64,000 nucleotides of DNA, from assembly GCA_965240325.2 (NCBI GenBank), contig OZ251222.1, forward strand, positions 2,356,001 to 2,420,000, written 5' to 3'. The notes beneath the pieces were generated by a model. The model did no database searches and was not told where the DNA came from. It was given only the letters and a program-made list of their open reading frames with translations. A program made the position numbers and the translations under genes. The stretch is from Rebecca billardiae RCC1528. Taxonomy: Eukaryota > Haptophyta. Positions 22,639-34,665 of this stretch are shown one piece after another. Position 1 is the stretch's first letter; every line of letters starts with the position of its first letter.

Positions 22639-25600
22639 TCGGCTGAGGCCGTGAGCTGCCGTAGGCTGATCTGACCCGACAAAAGTCGGCGCGCGAGCGC
22701 GCGCGCGCGCGGCGCGGCGCCGCCCCGCTGGCACGTGGGCTCGGTGTGCCTGGGCCGCGCCGAGTGCCCCGCACCCGGATCTCGCCCAGCTAGCTCGTCC
22801 TCGCCGCGCTCTGAGGCCCCCGTAGCAGTCGTAGCTGCTCGCCGCCGCCGCAGATCGTGAAGACCAGCTGCTGTCAGCTGCTCGCTCTGAGCCGGGACAT
22901 GGGGCCGCGTGGAGGAGGCGCCGTGCGGCCGGGCGCGCGCGTGCGCGTCGAGCGGCCCCTGGGCGCACTGCTCACGCGTCGGCGCGCCCGCCCGGCGCGC
23001 GCATCATCGCTCAGTCGCGCCGCTCTGCTGAGCTAGCCGCCGCTGGTCGCAGCCGTCGGCTGAGGCCGTGAGCTGCCGTAGGCTGATCTGACCCGACAAA
23101 AGTCGGCGCGCGAGCGCGCGCGCGCGCGGCGCGGCGCCGCCCCGCTGGCACGTGGGCTCGGTGTGCCTGGGCCGCGCCGAGTGCCCCGCACCCCGATCTC
23201 GCCCAGCTAGCTCGTCCTCGCCGCGCTCTGAGGCCCCCGTAGCAGTCGTAGCTGCTCGCCGCCGCCGCAGATCGTGAAGACCAGCTGCTGTCAGCTGCTC
23301 GCTCTGAGCCGGGACATGGGGCCGCGAGGAGGAGGCGCCGTGCGGCCGGGCGCGCGCGTGCGCGTCGAGCGGCCCCGGGGCGCACTGCTCACGTGTCGGC
23401 GTGCCCGCCCGGCGCGCGCATCATCGCTCAGTCGCGCCGCTCTGCTGAGCTAGCCGCCGCTGGTCGCAGCCGTCGGCTGAGGCCGTGAGCTGCCGTCAGC
23501 TGATCTGACCCGACAAAAGTCGGCGCGAGCGCGCGCGCGCGCGCGGCGCCGCGCCGCCCCGCTGGCACGTGGGCTCGGTGTGCCTGGGCCACGCAGAGCA
23601 CCCCGCACCCGGATCTCGCCCAGCTAGCTCGTCCTCGCCGCGCTCTGAGGCCCCCGTAGCAGTCGTAGCTGCTCGCCGCCGCCGCAGATCGTGAAGACCA
23701 GCTGCTGTCAGCTGCTCGCTCTGAGCCGGGACATGGGGCCGCGAGGAGGAGGCGCCGTGCGGCCGGGCGCGCGCGTGCGCGTCGAGCGGCCCCGGGGCGC
23801 ACTGCTCACGCGTCGGCGTGCCCGCCCGGCGCGCGCATCATCGCTCAGTCGCGCCGCTCTGCTGAGCTAGCCGCCGCTGGTCGCAGCCGTCGGCTGAGGC
23901 CGTGAGCTGCCGTAAGCTGATCTGACCCGACAAAAGTCGGCGCGCGAGCGCGCGCGCGCGGCGCGCCGCGCCACCTCGCTGGCACGTGGGCTCGGTGCGC
24001 CTGGGCCGCGCCGAGCACCCCGCACCCGGATCTCGCCCAGCTAGCTCGTCCTCGCCGCGCTCTGAGGCCCCCGTAGCAGTCGTAGCTGCTCGCCGCCGCC
24101 GCAGATCGTGAAGACCAGCTGCTGTCAGCTGCTCGCTCTGAGCCGGGACATGGGGCCGCGTGGAGGAGACGCCGTGCGGCCGGGCGCGCGCGTGCGCGTC
24201 GAGCGGCACCCGGGCGCACTGCTCACGTGTCGGCGCGCCCGCCCGGCGCGCGCATCATCGCTCAGTCGCGCCGCTCTGCTGAGCTAGCCGCCGCTGGTCG
24301 CAGCCGTCGGCTGAGGCCGTGAGCTGCCGTAAGCTGATCTGACCCGACAAAAGTCGGCGCGCGAGCGCGCGCGCGCGGCGCGCCGCGCCACCTCGCTGGC
24401 ACGTGGGCTCGGTGCGCCTGGGCCGCGCCGAGCGTCCCGCACCCCGATCGCGCCCAGCCCGCGCGTCCTCGCCGCGCTCTGAGGTCCCCGTAGCAGTCGT
24501 AGCTGCTCGCCGCCGCCGCAGATCGTGAAGACCAGTTGCTGTCAGCTGCTCGCTCTGAGCCGGGACATGGGGCCGCGAGGAGGAGGCGCCGTGCGGCCGG
24601 GCGCGCGCGTGCGCGTCGAGCGGCCCCGGGGCGCACTGCTCACGCGTCGGCGTGCCCGCCCGGCGCGCGCATCATCGCTCAGTCGCGCCGCTCTGCTGAG
24701 CTAGCCGCCGCTGGTCGCAGCCGTCGGCTGAGGCCGTGAGCTGCCGTCAGCTGATCTGACCCGACAAAAGTCGGCGCGAGCGCGCGCGCGCGCGCGGCGC
24801 CGCGCCGCCCCGCTGGCACGTGGGCTCGGTGTGCCTGGGCCACGCAGAGCACCCCGCACCCGGATCTCGCCCAGCTAGCTCGTCCTCGCCGCGCTCTGAG
24901 GCCCCCGTAGCAGTCGTAGCTGCTCGCCGCCGCCGCAGATCGTGAAGACCAGCTGCTGTCAGCTGCTCGCTCTGAGCCGGGACATGGGGCCGCGAGGAGG
25001 AGGCGCCGTGCGGCCGGGCGCGCGCGTGCGCGTCGAGCGGCCCCGGGGCGCACTGCTCACGCGTCGGCGTGCCCGCCCGGCGCGCGCATCATCGCTCAGT
25101 CGCGCCGCTCTGCTGAGCTAGCCGCCGCTGGTCGCAGCCGTCGGCTGAGGCCGTGAGCTGCCGTCAGCTGATCTGACCCGACAAAAGTCGGCGCGAGCGC
25201 GCGCGCGCGCGCGGCGCCGCGCCGCCCCGCTGGCACGTGGGCTCGGTGTGCCTGGGCCACGCAGAGCACCCCGCACCCGGATCTCGCCCAGCTAGCTCGT
25301 CCTCGCCGCGCTCTGAGGCCCCCGTAGCAGTCGTAGCTGCTCGCCGCCGCCGCAGATCGTGAAGACCAGCTGCTGTCAGCTGCTCGCTCTGAGCCGGGAC
25401 ATGGGGCCGCGAGGAGGAGGCGCCGTGCGGCCGGGCGCGCGCGTGCGCGTCGAGCGGCCCCGGGGCGCACTGCTCACGCGTCGGCGTGCCCGCCCGGCGC
25501 GCGCATCATCGCTCAGTCGCGCCGCTCTGCTGAGCTAGCCGCCGCTGGTCGCAGCCGTCGGCTGAGGCCGTGAGCTGCCGTAAGCTGATCTGACCCGACA

Positions 25601-28600
25601 AAAGTCGGCGCGCGAGCGCGCGCGCGCGGCGCGCCGCGCCACCTCGCTGGCACGTGGGCTCGGTGCGCCTGGGCCGCGCCGAGCACCCCGCACCCGGATC
25701 TCGCCCAGCTAGCTCGTCCTCGCCGCGCTCTGAGGCCCCCGTAGCAGTCGTAGCTGCTCGCCGCCGCCGCAGATCGTGAAGACCAGCTGCTGTCAGCTGC
25801 TCGCTCTGAGCCGGGACATGGGGCCGCGTGGAGGAGACGCCGTGCGGCCGGGCGCGCGCGTGCGCGTCGAGCGGCACCCGGGCGCACTGCTCACGTGTCG
25901 GCGTGCCCGCCCGGCGCGCGCATCATCGCTCAGTCGCGCCGCTCTGCTGAGCTAGCCGCCGCTGGTCGCAGCCGTCGGCTGAGGCCGTGAGCTGCCGTCA
26001 GCTGATCTGACCCGACAAAAGTCGGCGCGAGCGCGCGCGCGCGCGCGGCGCCGCGCCGCCCCGCTGGCACGTGGGCTCGGTGTGCCTGGGCCACGCAGAG
26101 CACCCCGCACCCGGATCTCGCCCAGCTAGCTCGTCCTCGCCGCGCTCTGAGGCCCCCGTAGCAGTCGTAGCTGCTCGCCGCCGCCGCAGATCGTGAAGAC
26201 CAGCTGCTGTCAGCTGCTCGCTCTGAGCCGGGACATGGGGCCGCGAGGAGGAGGCGCCGTGCGGCCGGGCGCGCGCGTGCGCGTCGAGCGGCCCCGGGGC
26301 GCACTGCTCACGCGTCGGCGTGCCCGCCCGGCGCGCGCATCATCGCTCAGTCGCGCCGCTCTGCTGAGCTAGCCGCCGCTGGTCGCAGCCGTCGGCTGAG
26401 GCCGTGAGCTGCCGTAAGCTGATCTGACCCGACAAAAGTCGGCGCGCGAGCGCGCGCGCGCGGCGCGCCGCGCCACCTCGCTGGCACGTGGGCTCGGTGC
26501 GCCTGGGCCGCGCCGAGCACCCCGCACCCGGATCTCGCCCAGCTAGCTCGTCCTCGCCGCGCTCTGAGGCCCCCGTAGCAGTCGTAGCTGCTCGCCGCCG
26601 CCGCAGATCGTGAAGACCAGCTGCTGTCAGCTGCTCGCTCTGAGCCGGGACATGGGGCCGCGAGGAGGAGGCGCCGTGCGGCCGGGCGCGCGCGTGCGCG
26701 TCGAGCGGCCCCGGGGCGCACTGCTCACGCGTCGGCGTGCCCGCCCGGCGCGCGCATCATCGCTCAGTCGCGCCGCTCTGCTGAGCTAGCCGCCGCTGGT
26801 CGCAGCCGTCGGCTGAGGCCGTGAGCTGCCGTAAGCTGATCTGACCCGACAAAAGTCGGCGCGCGAGCGCGCGCGCGCGGCGCGCCGCGCCACCTCGCTG
26901 GCACGTGGGCTCGGTGCGCCTGGGCCGCGCCGAGCACCCCGCACCCGGATCTCGCCCAGCTAGCTCGTCCTCGCCGCGCTCTGAGGCCCCCGTAGCAGTC
27001 GTAGCTGCTCGCCGCCGCCGCAGATCGTGAAGACCAGCTGCTGTCAGCTGCTCGCTCTGAGCCGGGACATGGGGCCGCGTGGAGGAGACGCCGTGCGGCC
27101 GGGCGCGCGCGTGCGCGTCGAGCGGCACCCGGGCGCACTGCTCACGTGTCGGCGCGCCCGCCCGGCGCGCGCATCATCGCTCAGTCGCGCCGCTCTGCTG
27201 AGCTAGCCGCCGCTGGTCGCAGCCGTCGGCTGAGGCCGTGAGCTGCCGTAAGCTGATCTGACCCGACAAAAGTCGGCGCGCGAGCGCGCGCGCGCGGCGC
27301 GCCGCGCCACCTCGCTGGCACGTGGGCTCGGTGCGCCTGGGCCGCGCCGAGCGTCCCGCACCCCGATCGCGCCCAGCCCGCGCGTCCTCGCCGCGCTCTG
27401 AGGTCCCCGTAGCAGTCGTAGCTGCTCGCCGCCGCCGCAGATCGTGAAGACCAGTTGCTGTCAGCTGCTCGCTCTGAGCCGGGACATGGGGCCGCGAGGA
27501 GGAGGCGCCGTGCGGCCGGGCGCGCGCGTGCGCGTCGAGCGGCCCCGGGGCGCACTGCTCACGCGTCGGCGTGCCCGCCCGGCGCGCGCATCATCGCTCA
27601 GTCGCGCCGCTCTGCTGAGCTAGCCGCCGCTGGTCGCAGCCGTCGGCTGAGGCCGTGAGCTGCCGTCAGCTGATCTGACCCGACAAAAGTCGGCGCGAGC
27701 GCGCGCGCGCGCGCGGCGCCGCGCCGCCCCGCTGGCACGTGGGCTCGGTGTGCCTGGGCCACGCAGAGCACCCCGCACCCGGATCTCGCCCAGCTAGCTC
27801 GTCCTCGCCGCGCTCTGAGGCCCCCGTAGCAGTCGTAGCTGCTCGCCGCCGCCGCAGATCGTGAAGACCAGCTGCTGTCAGCTGCTCGCTCTGAGCCGGG
27901 ACATGGGGCCGCGAGGAGGAGGCGCCGTGCGGCCGGGCGCGCGCGTGCGCGTCGAGCGGCCCCGGGGCGCACTGCTCACGCGTCGGCGTGCCCGCCCGGC
28001 GCGCGCATCATCGCTCAGTCGCGCCGCTCTGCTGAGCTAGCCGCCGCTGGTCGCAGCCGTCGGCTGAGGCCGTGAGCTGCCGTCAGCTGATCTGACCCGA
28101 CAAAAGTCGGCGCGAGCGCGCGCGCGCGCGCGGCGCCGCGCCGCCCCGCTGGCACGTGGGCTCGGTGTGCCTGGGCCACGCAGAGCACCCCGCACCCGGA
28201 TCTCGCCCAGCTAGCTCGTCCTCGCCGCGCTCTGAGGCCCCCGTAGCAGTCGTAGCTGCTCGCCGCCGCCGCAGATCGTGAAGACCAGCTGCTGTCAGCT
28301 GCTCGCTCTGAGCCGGGACATGGGGCCGCGAGGAGGAGGCGCCGTGCGGCCGGGCGCGCGCGTGCGCGTCGAGCGGCCCCGGGGCGCACTGCTCACGCGT
28401 CGGCGTGCCCGCCCGGCGCGCGCATCATCGCTCAGTCGCGCCGCTCTGCTGAGCTAGCCGCCGCTGGTCGCAGCCGTCGGCTGAGGCCGTGAGCTGCCGT
28501 AAGCTGATCTGACCCGACAAAAGTCGGCGCGCGAGCGCGCGCGCGCGGCGCGCCGCGCCACCTCGCTGGCACGTGGGCTCGGTGCGCCTGGGCCGCGCCG

Positions 28601-31600
28601 AGCACCCCGCACCCGGATCTCGCCCAGCTAGCTCGTCCTCGCCGCGCTCTGAGGCCCCCGTAGCAGTCGTAGCTGCTCGCCGCCGCCGCAGATCGTGAAG
28701 ACCAGCTGCTGTCAGCTGCTCGCTCTGAGCCGGGACATGGGGCCGCGTGGAGGAGACGCCGTGCGGCCGGGCGCGCGCGTGCGCGTCGAGCGGCACCCGG
28801 GCGCACTGCTCACGTGTCGGCGCGCCCGCCCGGCGCGCGCATCATCGCTCAGTCGCGCCGCTCTGCTGAGCTAGCCGCCGCTGGTCGCAGCCGTCGGCTG
28901 AGGCCGTGAGCTGCCGTAAGCTGATCTGACCCGACAAAAGTCGGCGCGCGAGCGCGCGCGCGCGGCGCGCCGCGCCACCTCGCTGGCACGTGGGCTCGGT
29001 GCGCCTGGGCCGCGCCGAGCGTCCCGCACCCCGATCGCGCCCAGCCCGCGCGTCCTCGCCGCGCTCTGAGGTCCCCGTAGCAGTCGTAGCTGCTCGCCGC
29101 CGCCGCAGATCGTGAAGACCAGTTGCTGTCAGCTGCTCGCTCTGAGCCGGGACATGGGGCCGCGAGGAGGAGGCGCCGTGCGGCCGGGCGCGCGCGTGCG
29201 CGTCGAGCGGCCCCGGGGCGCACTGCTCACGCGTCGGCGTGCCCGCCCGGCGCGCGCATCATCGCTCAGTCGCGCCGCTCTGCTGAGCTAGCCGCCGCTG
29301 GTCGCAGCCGTCGGCTGAGGCCGTGAGCTGCCGTCAGCTGATCTGACCCGACAAAAGTCGGCGCGAGCGCGCGCGCGCGCGCGGCGCCGCGCCGCCCCGC
29401 TGGCACGTGGGCTCGGTGTGCCTGGGCCACGCAGAGCACCCCGCACCCGGATCTCGCCCAGCTAGCTCGTCCTCGCCGCGCTCTGAGGCCCCCGTAGCAG
29501 TCGTAGCTGCTCGCCGCCGCCGCAGATCGTGAAGACCAGCTGCTGTCAGCTGCTCGCTCTGAGCCGGGACATGGGGCCGCGAGGAGGAGGCGCCGTGCGG
29601 CCGGGCGCGCGCGTGCGCGTCGAGCGGCCCCGGGGCGCACTGCTCACGCGTCGGCGTGCCCGCCCGGCGCGCGCATCATCGCTCAGTCGCGCCGCTCTGC
29701 TGAGCTAGCCGCCGCTGGTCGCAGCCGTCGGCTGAGGCCGTGAGCTGCCGTCAGCTGATCTGACCCGACAAAAGTCGGCGCGAGCGCGCGCGCGCGCGCG
29801 GCGCCGCGCCGCCCCGCTGGCACGTGGGCTCGGTGTGCCTGGGCCACGCAGAGCACCCCGCACCCGGATCTCGCCCAGCTAGCTCGTCCTCGCCGCGCTC
29901 TGAGGCCCCCGTAGCAGTCGTAGCTGCTCGCCGCCGCCGCAGATCGTGAAGACCAGCTGCTGTCAGCTGCTCGCTCTGAGCCGGGACATGGGGCCGCGAG
30001 GAGGAGGCGCCGTGCGGCCGGGCGCGCGCGTGCGCGTCGAGCGGCCCCGGGGCGCACTGCTCACGCGTCGGCGTGCCCGCCCGGCGCGCGCATCATCGCT
30101 CAGTCGCGCCGCTCTGCTGAGCTAGCCGCCGCTGGTCGCAGCCGTCGGCTGAGGCCGTGAGCTGCCGTAAGCTGATCTGACCCGACAAAAGTCGGCGCGC
30201 GAGCGCGCGCGCGCGGCGCGCCGCGCCACCTCGCTGGCACGTGGGCTCGGTGCGCCTGGGCCGCGCCGAGCACCCCGCACCCGGATCTCGCCCAGCTAGC
30301 TCGTCCTCGCCGCGCTCTGAGGCCCCCGTAGCAGTCGTAGCTGCTCGCCGCCGCCGCAGATCGTGAAGACCAGCTGCTGTCAGCTGCTCGCTCTGAGCCG
30401 GGACATGGGGCCGCGTGGAGGAGACGCCGTGCGGCCGGGCGCGCGCGTGCGCGTCGAGCGGCACCCGGGCGCACTGCTCACGTGTCGGCGCGCCCGCCCG
30501 GCGCGCGCATCATCGCTCAGTCGCGCCGCTCTGCTGAGCTAGCCGCCGCTGGTCGCAGCCGTCGGCTGAGGCCGTGAGCTGCCGTAAGCTGATCTGACCC
30601 GACAAAAGTCGGCGCGCGAGCGCGCGCGCGCGGCGCGCCGCGCCACCTCGCTGGCACGTGGGCTCGGTGCGCCTGGGCCGCGCCGAGCGTCCCGCACCCC
30701 GATCGCGCCCAGCCCGCGCGTCCTCGCCGCGCTCTGAGGTCCCCGTAGCAGTCGTAGCTGCTCGCCGCCGCCGCAGATCGTGAAGACCAGTTGCTGTCAG
30801 CTGCTCGCTCTGAGCCGGGACATGGGGCCGCGAGGAGGAGGCGCCGTGCGGCCGGGCGCGCGCGTGCGCGTCGAGCGGCCCCGGGGCGCACTGCTCACGC
30901 GTCGGCGTGCCCGCCCGGCGCGCGCATCATCGCTCAGTCGCGCCGCTCTGCTGAGCTAGCCGCCGCTGGTCGCAGCCGTCGGCTGAGGCCGTGAGCTGCC
31001 GTCAGCTGATCTGACCCGACAAAAGTCGGCGCGAGCGCGCGCGCGCGCGCGGCGCCGCGCCGCCCCGCTGGCACGTGGGCTCGGTGTGCCTGGGCCACGC
31101 AGAGCACCCCGCACCCGGATCTCGCCCAGCTAGCTCGTCCTCGCCGCGCTCTGAGGCCCCCGTAGCAGTCGTAGCTGCTCGCCGCCGCCGCAGATCGTGA
31201 AGACCAGCTGCTGTCAGCTGCTCGCTCTGAGCCGGGACATGGGGCCGCGAGGAGGAGGCGCCGTGCGGCCGGGCGCGCGCGTGCGCGTCGAGCGGCCCCG
31301 GGGCGCACTGCTCACGCGTCGGCGTGCCCGCCCGGCGCGCGCATCATCGCTCAGTCGCGCCGCTCTGCTGAGCTAGCCGCCGCTGGTCGCAGCCGTCGGC
31401 TGAGGCCGTGAGCTGCCGTAGGCTGATCTGACCCGACAAAAGTCGGCGCGCGAGCGCGCGCTCGCGCGGCGCGGCGCCGCCCCGCTGGCACGTGGGCTCG
31501 GTGTGCCTGGGCCGCGCCGAGTGCCCCGCACCCCGATCTCGCCCAGCTAGCTCGTCCTCGCCGCGCTCTGAGGCCCCCGTAGCAGTCGTAGCTGCTCGCC

Positions 31601-31812
31601 GCCGCCGCAGATCGTGAAGACCAGTTGCTGTCAGCTGCTCGCTCTGAGCCGGGACATGGGGCCGCGTGGAGGAGGCGCCGTGCGGCCGGGCGCGCGCGCG
31701 CGCGTCGAGCGGCCCCGGGGCGCACTGCTCACGCGTCGGCGTGCCCGCCCGGCGCGCACATCATCGCTCAGTCGCGCCGCTCTGCTGAGCTAGCCGCCGC
31801 TGGTCGCAGCTG
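22639..31812. repeat. 417-bp satellite array, 22 monomers
   Basis: Monomer order by type: a b c, d e c c, d c d', d e c c, d e c c, d e c f. Monomer d' (around 26347-26763) combines d-type features at its start with c/e-type features at its end, so it looks like an unequal-exchange product. The edges (a-b and e-c-f) match the other two arrays. Confidence 0.9.
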
Positions 31813-31931
31813 TCGTGAGACGTGACGTTAGACGTAGAGTAAGCTATAGCCTATAGGCTGATATGATATGACTCGAGATCTACTATACTGAGCAGCTAAT
31901 AAACTATACCATCATTGTCCGACACTGCTCT

Positions 31932-33233
31932 TCAGCGCACGCGCTGCTCACCCTTGGTCTCGACGCAGTCCTGCAGCCGACGCCGATAGGATTTGAACAG
32001 CGCCTGGATGAACTTCTTGTCGTTCCGTACCTCCTCGAACTTAGCCTTCACCACCTCCTCGAACTCCTTGAAGGTTGGCCGCTGCTTGCTCGGGTTGTCG
32101 GTGCACCACTTGTGCTTCCATGCGTTGAGAAGCTGCTCCACGCGCGCCCAGACATGCTCAATGAGCGACAAGTCGGCGCTGTTCGGCGGCCAGCTACGGC
32201 CCGGCTGACCCTCGGTCGACTTGGGGCCAAGGTGTCCCTCGGGGCCAAACCGCTCGTCGAGCCATTGGCGCACAGCCAGCGCCGTGTGGGGTGAGGCACT
32301 GTCCTGCTGGAAGATCATCTGTCTGATGAAGTTGCCGAAGAGCGCCTGGGCCTCCTTGTCCAGGAAAGGCAGCACGTCGTTCAGGTACTCCTTCCAGCAC
32401 ACGCCACGGCACTGCTTGCCGCGACCATTCTCATGCGTGCGGCCGTGAGTGCCCGTGGCAAAATAGAGCGGCGTGATGCCGCGAGAGCAGGCGCCGGCGT
32501 AGCCATGGATCACGCAGTCACCTGCCTGGACCTGGTTCAGCTTGCGCTTGGGCTCGTCACGCAGCGTCCACGACATCACCGTGCTCCGGTTCGTGACGTC
32601 GAACTTGAAGTACTTCGAGTCGGTGAAGAACAGCCTGTCAACCATCGCCTTGACTCTCTGCAGCCACCGTGCGAACGCCACCCGCTTCTTCGCCTGCTGA
32701 GCCGTGATCTGCTTCCTCACCTTGAGCGGCTCCCAATCCATCTTCTTCCGCGCCGCGCGGCGTAGCGTCTCGTCGGAGACGTCGAGCGCGGACGCATCGA
32801 GCGATCCAGCACCGACGGCGCGGCACGCAGCCTTCCGCACACTCTGACCAGCCGGCCCGGCGCTGAGCTCGGACGTAAGCGCCGCCTGCGCCTTGGCACT
32901 GAGGCGTGGGCGTGGACCGCGCTTCGGCTTCCCGTCAGCATCGATGTGCCAGCCCTCCGTGTGCCAGTCCATGAACCACTTCTTCATCGTCTTCTCGGTG
33001 ACCTCGGCCGACCGCGCCGCCCTCTGGAAAGCTGAGGCCAACGGAGAGCCTTCATTGAGGCACAGCACGCACGCGCCGATCGCATGGTGAAACCTCTCCG
33101 CAGGGCCCAGGGCCTTCGGGTTGTAATCCAGAGCAATACACTCCCGCGATACCCGCCTGTTCGGAGCGTAGCCGACGCGGTGGGCGCCTTTGCGCCCGCG
33201 CCGATCTTTGGGCGCGGTCGGCGCGCGGCCCAT
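31932..33233 (-). CDS. Tc1/mariner (IS630-type) DDE transposase, unit C
   Basis: The third intact 433-aa copy, identical in protein sequence to those of units A and B, with the full DDE triad (D205, D311, E359). Finding three identical intact genes and a fourth identical partial one argues for very recent amplification, active homogenisation, or both. Confidence 0.9.
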   Translation of the reverse strand: MGRAPTAPKDRRGRKGAHRVGYAPNRRVSRECIALDYNPKALGPAERFHHAIGACVLCLNEGSPLASAFQRAARSAEVTEKTMKKWFMDWHTEGWHIDADGKPKRGPRPRLSAKAQAALTSELSAGPAGQSVRKAACRAVGAGSLDASALDVSDETLRRAARKKMDWEPLKVRKQITAQQAKKRVAFARWLQRVKAMVDRLFFTDSKYFKFDVTNRSTVMSWTLRDEPKRKLNQVQAGDCVIHGYAGACSRGITPLYFATGTHGRTHENGRGKQCRGVCWKEYLNDVLPFLDKEAQALFGNFIRQMIFQQDSASPHTALAVRQWLDERFGPEGHLGPKSTEGQPGRSWPPNSADLSLIEHVWARVEQLLNAWKHKWCTDNPSKQRPTFKEFEEVVKAKFEEVRNDKKFIQALFKSYRRRLQDCVETKGEQRVR

Positions 33234-33713
33234 CAGCCGCCGCCGGCTGCTTGGCCACGACCGAAGATGAGTGCACGTTACGTCCCGAGCCGCCCAAAGT
33301 TGATCTTACAGCTGACGAAGCGGTGTGGCCTCTATTCGAACTCGTTCCGTCCATGGCGAGCGCCCCATCGACGCAGCCGCCGCGTGCGCTGGGGCCGCAC
33401 GCCCTCGCGGATGTGCGCTGGGCACGAGCTCGGCGCCACGGGTTGAGCTCGTCGAGCTATGACAAGCGGCGTGGCGCAAGTCCAACCCAGTGGAGGCCCC
33501 AACTGCCGGCCCCGCCGCCGCGCGGGAGCGTCCGATTAACCTCAGCTGCTCTGCGCAAGATGTGGGCTCCTGTGCCCCACCAACTCGCCGGAGGCGGACG
33601 ACGCGCTGGGATCGCTGCACGGCGGGAATATCCCCGACCCATGTGGACCGACGCCGGCCTCGCTCGCCGTCGCCCTCGCCCTCGTTCCGACTTTTCTACT
33701 ACCTGCTCACTTA

Positions 33714-34503
33714 GGGACCCACAAATTTAGTTGCCGGCTGCAGCAGGCACGACTTTGTCTCAGCCCGCACGCCCGCTACGCGCCGACCCGGGCAGAGCCC
33801 ATCCGCCCGCGCATGCACCAGGCCCAGCCGCGTCAGTACATACCCACCCGGCCGCGGCACCCGCGCTCTGTGCGCCACGGTGTCGATGCGCCCGGCAGTC
33901 GGTGCGCATGCACGAGCCAGCCGGCGGGCAGCTACGGGCTGGTTTTCGGCGTGGAGCGCGGTCGTGTGAGCTGCATTAATTCAGCTGACCCCCGGCTTTT
34001 GTGCATTCGGGAGTCGTGCTGCTACGGTGGGCGTGCCACGCGCCAACTCGACGCTGGCAAAATTAGGCGACGAAAGTGCACGCGCAGCCACACGCAGCCC
34101 ATATTGATGCTCTCGGAGCAGGCTCGGGCATGCACTCGATCGGCTCTGGCTGACGGCAGCGCCAAGCTGGCGGCGCGGCGCGAGGGTGCATGCGTGGCGT
34201 GGGCGGAGCTACGTCGCACACGCACCGCGCGGCGCGCGGCTCAGCGCACGGAGGCTGCCGACAGCCGGCGGCACGCAGGCAGGTCTGCTCGCCGCCAGTC
34301 GAGCTCGCCGGCCGCCGGGTACCAAACGTCAACCCAGGATGCACAGCCACGCCTATTTGCGAGGACTCGAGCAATCGGGTCCGGGCGCACCTCATGTGCA
34401 CGGCAGTGGAGTGGGCCAAGTACGCCCCTGGTATGGTGGCGCGCCGCTGCTTTGCTGCGCTGATATGGCGAACAATGTCGGGAGGCTTAAACTTGTGAGG
34501 GAC
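33714..34503. mobile_element. 790-bp TA-flanked MITE-like element, copy 3 (right end of the chain)
   Basis: Same 790 bp as copies 1 and 2. Left flank TA at 33712-33713 after unit C's right TIR; right flank TA at 34504-34505 followed by unique sequence. Unlike copies 1 and 2 it is not followed by another giant unit. Confidence 0.75.
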
Positions 34504-34665
34504 TATACAAGTTGTTTTCTCTGACTCAGTCTGAGTCCCGAACTGGCGCACATAGCTTTTCAGTGTCGTCGACAGCCAGCCGTGCGCCTGGGCTCGTCTT
34601 TTTATAAGTATTGTTTTTCGTCATCGCTCGTCGTGGTGATTTGGAATTCGAACGCGGCATCAACG
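34504..34665 (+). promoter_or_regulatory. Upstream region and putative TATA box of the 34666-36009 gene
   Basis: This unique 162-bp interval lies between the transposon chain and the next start codon. It contains a 15-bp palindrome GACTCAGTCTGAGTC (34523-34537) and a TATA-like TATAAG at 34603-34608, about 60 bp before the ATG. The transposon chain has landed within the probable promoter-proximal region. The promoter call is an inference from position and the TATA-like string. Confidence 0.35.

Larger units (their letters stand above)
22628..33711 (-). mobile_element. Giant satellite-bearing Tc1/mariner unit C (11,084 bp)
   Basis: The last unit of the chain: left TIR 22628-22636, satellite 22639-31812, transposase 31932-33233 (minus), right TIR 33703-33711. 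It is exactly one monomer (417 bp) longer than unit A. Beyond its right TIR come TA, a third 790-bp element, TA, and then non-repeat sequence beginning TACAAG, so this is the true right edge of the whole chain. Confidence 0.7.
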
